DNA of 64,000 nucleotides, taken from positions 393,645-457,644 of the forward strand of contig NZ_JAVRIE010000003.1 of assembly GCF_031846165.1 (NCBI RefSeq), read 5' to 3'. The notes beneath the pieces are model-generated. The model made no database searches and had not been told where the DNA came from. It saw only the letters and a program-made list of their open reading frames with translations. Within the stretch, counting starts at the first letter, position 1, and every line of letters begins with the position of its first letter. The stretch comes from Glaciecola blandensis (lineage in GTDB: Bacteria; Pseudomonadota; Gammaproteobacteria; Enterobacterales; Alteromonadaceae). Below, piece by piece: positions 60,598 to 64,000 of the stretch. Made by a program: the position numbers and the translations under genes.

Positions 60598-62613
60598 ATG
60601 TCGAAAGGTTTTAATTTAGTTTCAAAATACAAGCCCGCAGGGGATCAACCAAAAGCGATAGAAGGCTTGGTGGATGGTCTCGAATCAGGTTTGGCAAAAC
60701 AAGTTCTGCTTGGCGTTACAGGTAGTGGTAAGACTTTTACTATGGCGAACGTGATATCAGAAGTTCAACGTCCAACCCTCATTATGGCGCATAACAAAAC
60801 GCTAGCGGCACAGCTATACGGGGAAATGAAGGAATTCTTTCCGGATAACGCCGTTGAATATTTTGTTTCATACTACGATTACTATCAACCTGAAGCATAC
60901 GTGCCAAGCACAGATACTTTCATTGAAAAAGATGCGTCGATTAACGACCATATCGAGCAGATGCGTTTGTCTGCAACGAAAGCCCTTATGGAAAGACGCG
61001 ATGTTGTGATTATTGCGTCAGTCTCAGCAATTTATGGTTTGGGTGACCCTAAGAGTTATATGAAAATGTTGTTGCATTTGCGCCAAGGCGACACGATGGA
61101 TCAACGTGACATCTTAAGGCGACTTGCAGAGCTCCAATATAAGCGTAACGATATTTCCTTCGAGCGAGGTACTTTCCGAGTGCGCGGCGATGTTATTGAC
61201 ATTTTTCCAGCGGATTCTGAGAAACAAGCAGTGCGCATTGAACTATTCGATGAGGAAATTGAAAGTTTAAGCCTATTCGATCCACTTACTGGTGCGGTAG
61301 ATAAAAAAGTAGTCAGGACCACCGTTTTCCCCAAAACGCATTACGTTACTCCAAGAGAAAAAATCGTTGCTGCAATTGATCGGATTAAAGATGAGTTAAA
61401 AGAACGAAAAGAGAATTTAAAAGCCAATCATAAGCTGATTGAAGAGCAACGCATTAGTCAGCGTACTCAGTTCGATATCGAAATGATGTTAGAGCTTGGT
61501 TATTGTTCAGGTATAGAAAACTATAGTCGATATTTATCTGGTCGTGCGCCAGGAGAGCCACCACCAACCTTACTCGACTATTTTCCAGCAGACGGTCTTA
61601 TATTTATCGATGAGTCTCACGTTACCGTTTCTCAAATTGGTGCGATGTATAAAGGAGACCGTTCGCGCAAGGAAACACTGGTGGAGTTCGGTTTCAGATT
61701 ACCATCGGCTTTGGATAATAGACCTTTGAAGTTTGAGGAATTTGAACATATTTCTCCGCAAACCATTTATGTGTCGGCAACGCCAGGTAATTATGAATTA
61801 GAGAAGTGTGACGGTGACATCATAGAGCAAGTGGTAAGACCGACAGGCTTAATAGACCCAGAAATCGAAGTGAGACCTGTGGCTACTCAAGTAGACGATG
61901 TTCTGTCTGAAATTCACCTTCGGGTTGCCTTGAATGAGAGAGTGCTGATTACTACGCTGACGAAAAGGATGGCGGAAGACTTGAGTGAGTATTTGAATGA
62001 ACATGGCGTAAAAGTCCGTTATTTACATTCTGATATTGATACAGTGGAACGGATAGAGATTATTCGAGACTTACGCATTGGTAAATTTGATGTTTTGGTT
62101 GGTATCAACTTGCTGCGGGAAGGTCTTGATATGCCCGAAGTTTCCTTAGTCGCTATCTTAGATGCAGACAAGGAAGGTTTCCTTCGAGCGGAAAAGTCGC
62201 TCATCCAGACAATTGGCCGTGCTGCCCGACATTTAAACGGGAAGGCAATTCTGTATGCCGACCGAATTACGGGTTCAATGAAAAAGGCAATGGATGAAAC
62301 CGATCGTCGGCGAAGTAAACAAGTTGCTCATAATGAAGCGAACAACATTACGCCACAGCAGTTGAACAAACCGATTACAGACATTATGGATTTGGGAGAC
62401 ACGAATCATCCGGCTTCTGGAAAAGTGAGGTTGCGCAAAGTTGCAGAGAAGGAGAAAACCTATAAAGCAATGACGGCGGGCCAACTAATGGAGAAAGTCA
62501 GTGCGCTTGAAAAGGAAATGTTTGAGTATGCGCGGGACTTGGAGTTTGAAAAAGCAGCGAGTCTACGAGATGAAGTTGAAACACTTCGAGCTGAAATATT
62601 AAAGCTCTCTTAG
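60598..62613 (+). CDS. uvrB: Excinuclease ABC subunit B
   Basis: A 671-aa helicase-like repair protein of usual length. Walker A is LLGVTGSGKTFTMANV, the beta-hairpin is VSYYDYYQPEAYVPSTD, motif II is LIFIDESHVTVSQ, and motif VI is QTIGRAARHLNGKAILYAD. The C-terminal UVR motif (LEKEMFEYARDLEFEKAASL) contacts UvrC. UvrB opens DNA at lesions found by UvrA. ATG 60598 gives the standard N-terminus (MSKGFNLVSKYKPAGDQ). No SOS box is evident in the short gap before it, because the gene is behind the MATE gene. Confidence 0.97.
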   Translation: MSKGFNLVSKYKPAGDQPKAIEGLVDGLESGLAKQVLLGVTGSGKTFTMANVISEVQRPTLIMAHNKTLAAQLYGEMKEFFPDNAVEYFVSYYDYYQPEAYVPSTDTFIEKDASINDHIEQMRLSATKALMERRDVVIIASVSAIYGLGDPKSYMKMLLHLRQGDTMDQRDILRRLAELQYKRNDISFERGTFRVRGDVIDIFPADSEKQAVRIELFDEEIESLSLFDPLTGAVDKKVVRTTVFPKTHYVTPREKIVAAIDRIKDELKERKENLKANHKLIEEQRISQRTQFDIEMMLELGYCSGIENYSRYLSGRAPGEPPPTLLDYFPADGLIFIDESHVTVSQIGAMYKGDRSRKETLVEFGFRLPSALDNRPLKFEEFEHISPQTIYVSATPGNYELEKCDGDIIEQVVRPTGLIDPEIEVRPVATQVDDVLSEIHLRVALNERVLITTLTKRMAEDLSEYLNEHGVKVRYLHSDIDTVERIEIIRDLRIGKFDVLVGINLLREGLDMPEVSLVAILDADKEGFLRAEKSLIQTIGRAARHLNGKAILYADRITGSMKKAMDETDRRRSKQVAHNEANNITPQQLNKPITDIMDLGDTNHPASGKVRLRKVAEKEKTYKAMTAGQLMEKVSALEKEMFEYARDLEFEKAASLRDEVETLRAEILKLS

Positions 62614-62778
62614 ATGCGATTCGACATTCCCACTAAATATAGGAAATACTGCATCATTCATATTATTTATTAAGGGTTTAGGCGCTTTTCATTGTATGAA
62701 TTTTGCTGTATTGTATCCAATTAGATACGCTTTTATATCATTTCTCGCCACAAGAAGACTTTGAGGTGAGGGACTTAA

Positions 62779-62994
62779 ATGCGGTCAACTGCAGGTGCTT
62801 ACAGCGCTAGCACGGAAGTTGGCAACATTCTTATATGTTGCGGTTTACGGATGAACACAGATAAACATGTAGTCACGCTCATCACTTGGTTTCATCTTGT
62901 TTATGCGTCTTTAAATGGACTAATATTATTCATAAGCGTTCTAGTTATGCGAATTTATAACAAATACGTTGTAATGACTCACGTCTTTGAATAG
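62779..62994 (+). CDS. Doubtful 71-aa ORF with one possible membrane helix
   Basis: In the 428-base gap after uvrB one small frame has GAGGTGAGGG about ten bases before its ATG. Its C-terminal half is hydrophobic (TLITWFHLVYASLNGLILFI). The N-terminal half has no recognisable pattern, and the composition is not clearly that of a protein. An inverted repeat GTATC-CAATTA-GATAC (62713-62728) lies upstream and could belong to its promoter or to the LysR gene. It may well be non-coding. Confidence 0.25.
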   Translation: MRSTAGAYSASTEVGNILICCGLRMNTDKHVVTLITWFHLVYASLNGLILFISVLVMRIYNKYVVMTHVFE

Positions 62995-63040
62995 TATGTC
63001 GATAAGTTGTATGGGCAAGTATACCTAATGCGGTGGATAT

Positions 63041-63970
63041 ATGTTAAATCGTTTACAAGAATCTGATATCAAACTCCTACGAGTCTTTTACGCTGTTGCT
63101 TCCTGCAATGGTTTTACTGCAGCTGAGCCAGTGCTTAGAATGCAGCGTCCAAATATTAGTGCTGCAATCAAAAAATTAGAAGAACGGTTAGATTTGGTGC
63201 TTTGTCACCGAGGTCGAGGCGGTTTTCAAATGACGAAAGAAGGCGAGGTCGTATTTCAGGAAACAAAACGTATATTTAACGCGTTTGATAACTTTGTGTT
63301 CAATCTAAAAAGTTTACACGATGATTATAGTGGTCACATTACGCTTGTCTTGATGGCTGGCTTAGCGACGTCGATGCAGTTGGCAGTCAGTAAAGCTGTT
63401 AAGAGCACGATGAAGAAATTCGATGATATTCACGTCAATATACAAACGCGACTGTATAACGAAGTAGAGCACGTTGCTCTGTCTGGCGAATGTCATTTGG
63501 TCTTATCTACCTATGACATGGTGAAGCCTGAATCAGTGACGTTCCATCCAACAGGTGTTCACTGTAAAGGACGCTTATACTGCGCGCCAACACATCCACT
63601 TGCCAAATACAGAGAAGCTGATGCGCTTCCAGATAATATGCGAATCGAAGACTTTCCTGCTATCGGTATGTCAGGTTTGTCGTCAGTCAATTACATCAAC
63701 GGTGAAAATCGTTTAGCAATCCAGACTTTCTCTGACTCTTACGACGTTTGTATGGCAGCGGTAATGACTGGCGAGTATGTAGGTTTGCTTCCGGATTACA
63801 TCGCGAAAGAGCAGGGCGCAGCAACGGGGTTAGTCCCGATCTGTAAAGGTAGCTTATTCGAATTCAGCCATGAGTTGTTTGTAATGAATGGTAAAAATAC
63901 TCGATTGAATCCTGTATTGCGCCACTGTATCAAAGAATTAGAATACTTTATTTCCGAAAGTCAGAAGTAA
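63041..63970 (+). CDS. LysR-family transcriptional regulator
   Basis: A 309-aa LTTR. The HTH region is FYAVASCNGFTAAEPVLRMQ then NISAAIKKLEERLDLVLCHR, with RGRGGFQMTKEGEVVFQET after it. The effector domain shows GHITLVLMAGLATSMQLAVS and ends near LRHCIKELEYF. The start ATG 63041 has GGTGG five bases upstream. The protein is complete in the window, and its targets, probably beyond 64 kb, are not visible. The effector is unknown. Confidence 0.92.
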   Translation: MLNRLQESDIKLLRVFYAVASCNGFTAAEPVLRMQRPNISAAIKKLEERLDLVLCHRGRGGFQMTKEGEVVFQETKRIFNAFDNFVFNLKSLHDDYSGHITLVLMAGLATSMQLAVSKAVKSTMKKFDDIHVNIQTRLYNEVEHVALSGECHLVLSTYDMVKPESVTFHPTGVHCKGRLYCAPTHPLAKYREADALPDNMRIEDFPAIGMSGLSSVNYINGENRLAIQTFSDSYDVCMAAVMTGEYVGLLPDYIAKEQGAATGLVPICKGSLFEFSHELFVMNGKNTRLNPVLRHCIKELEYFISESQK

Positions 63971-64000
63971 AGTAGATAGTACGTTAAAAAGCCAGCTTTT

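Overview
The window looks like chromosomal DNA of a marine gammaproteobacterium of the Alteromonadales (Glaciecola/Paraglaciecola/Alteromonas-like). This rests on gene content and gene-order habits: a TonB2-type operon with a TtpC-like protein and a DUF3450 gene, SapC, MotY of a sodium-type flagellar motor next to rnt, rsxABCDGE-nth, prfB-lysS, prmB-aroC-MFS and holD-rimI. The DNA is moderately AT-rich with normal gammaproteobacterial signals. No transposase, integrase, rRNA operon or CRISPR array is visible.

Layout. 1-0.5 kb: the 5' part of a sapC gene, leaving the window. 0.8-5.8 kb: an energy-transduction operon (DUF3450, TtpC-like, ExbB, ExbD, TonB, TPR). 5.8-8.5 kb: tmcA and a hotdog thioesterase. 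8.6-12.6 kb: a complete thiamine-salvage operon under a TPP riboswitch (TonB-dependent receptor, thiamine-binding protein, PnuC/PnuT transporter, ThiK-like kinase). 12.6-20.7 kb: tRNA-Trp, holD-rimI, prfC, argS, an NADPH:FMN reductase, prfB with its programmed frameshift, and lysS. 20.7-27.8 kb: panE, a pseudouridine synthase, an Hpt protein, an M16 lipoprotein protease and gshA. 27.9-37.7 kb: a lysozyme-like lipoprotein, a 42-aa membrane protein behind two FNR-type boxes, smrB, prmB, aroC, an MFS carrier, sodB, grxD, bfd, rnt, motY, glpQ and gloA.

37.7-51.7 kb is the accessory part. It holds a frameshifted gene remnant, an RsbQ-like hydrolase fused translationally to a sensor diguanylate cyclase gene, two membrane-anchored AraC regulators, a MarR-CPBP pair, DUF4386 and DUF6326 membrane proteins, an ECF sigma factor with a membrane partner, a beta-lactamase-fold serine hydrolase, LysE, a second CPBP protein and a LysR regulator. 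Two decayed copies of the 3' end of nth (about 41.8 and 48.9 kb) lie in the same orientation as the intact nth at 51.7-52.3 kb. The block therefore seems to have grown stepwise at the 3' end of nth. This is the most unusual structure in the window.

52.3-58.0 kb is the rsxABCDGE electron-transport operon ending in nth. Two identical tRNA-Asn genes follow, then a 0.9-kb gene-free stretch with a DnaA-box inverted pair. A MATE pump, uvrB and a LysR regulator close the window.

The genes fit together in four groups. Iron and redox: Fur box-bfd, grxD, sodB, rsx. Nutrient capture: TonB2 energiser, thiamine receptor. Translation: three tRNAs, two release factors, two aminoacyl-tRNA synthetases, TmcA, PrmB, SmrB. 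Signalling: RsbQ/GGDEF, Hpt, AraC/MarR/LysR regulators.
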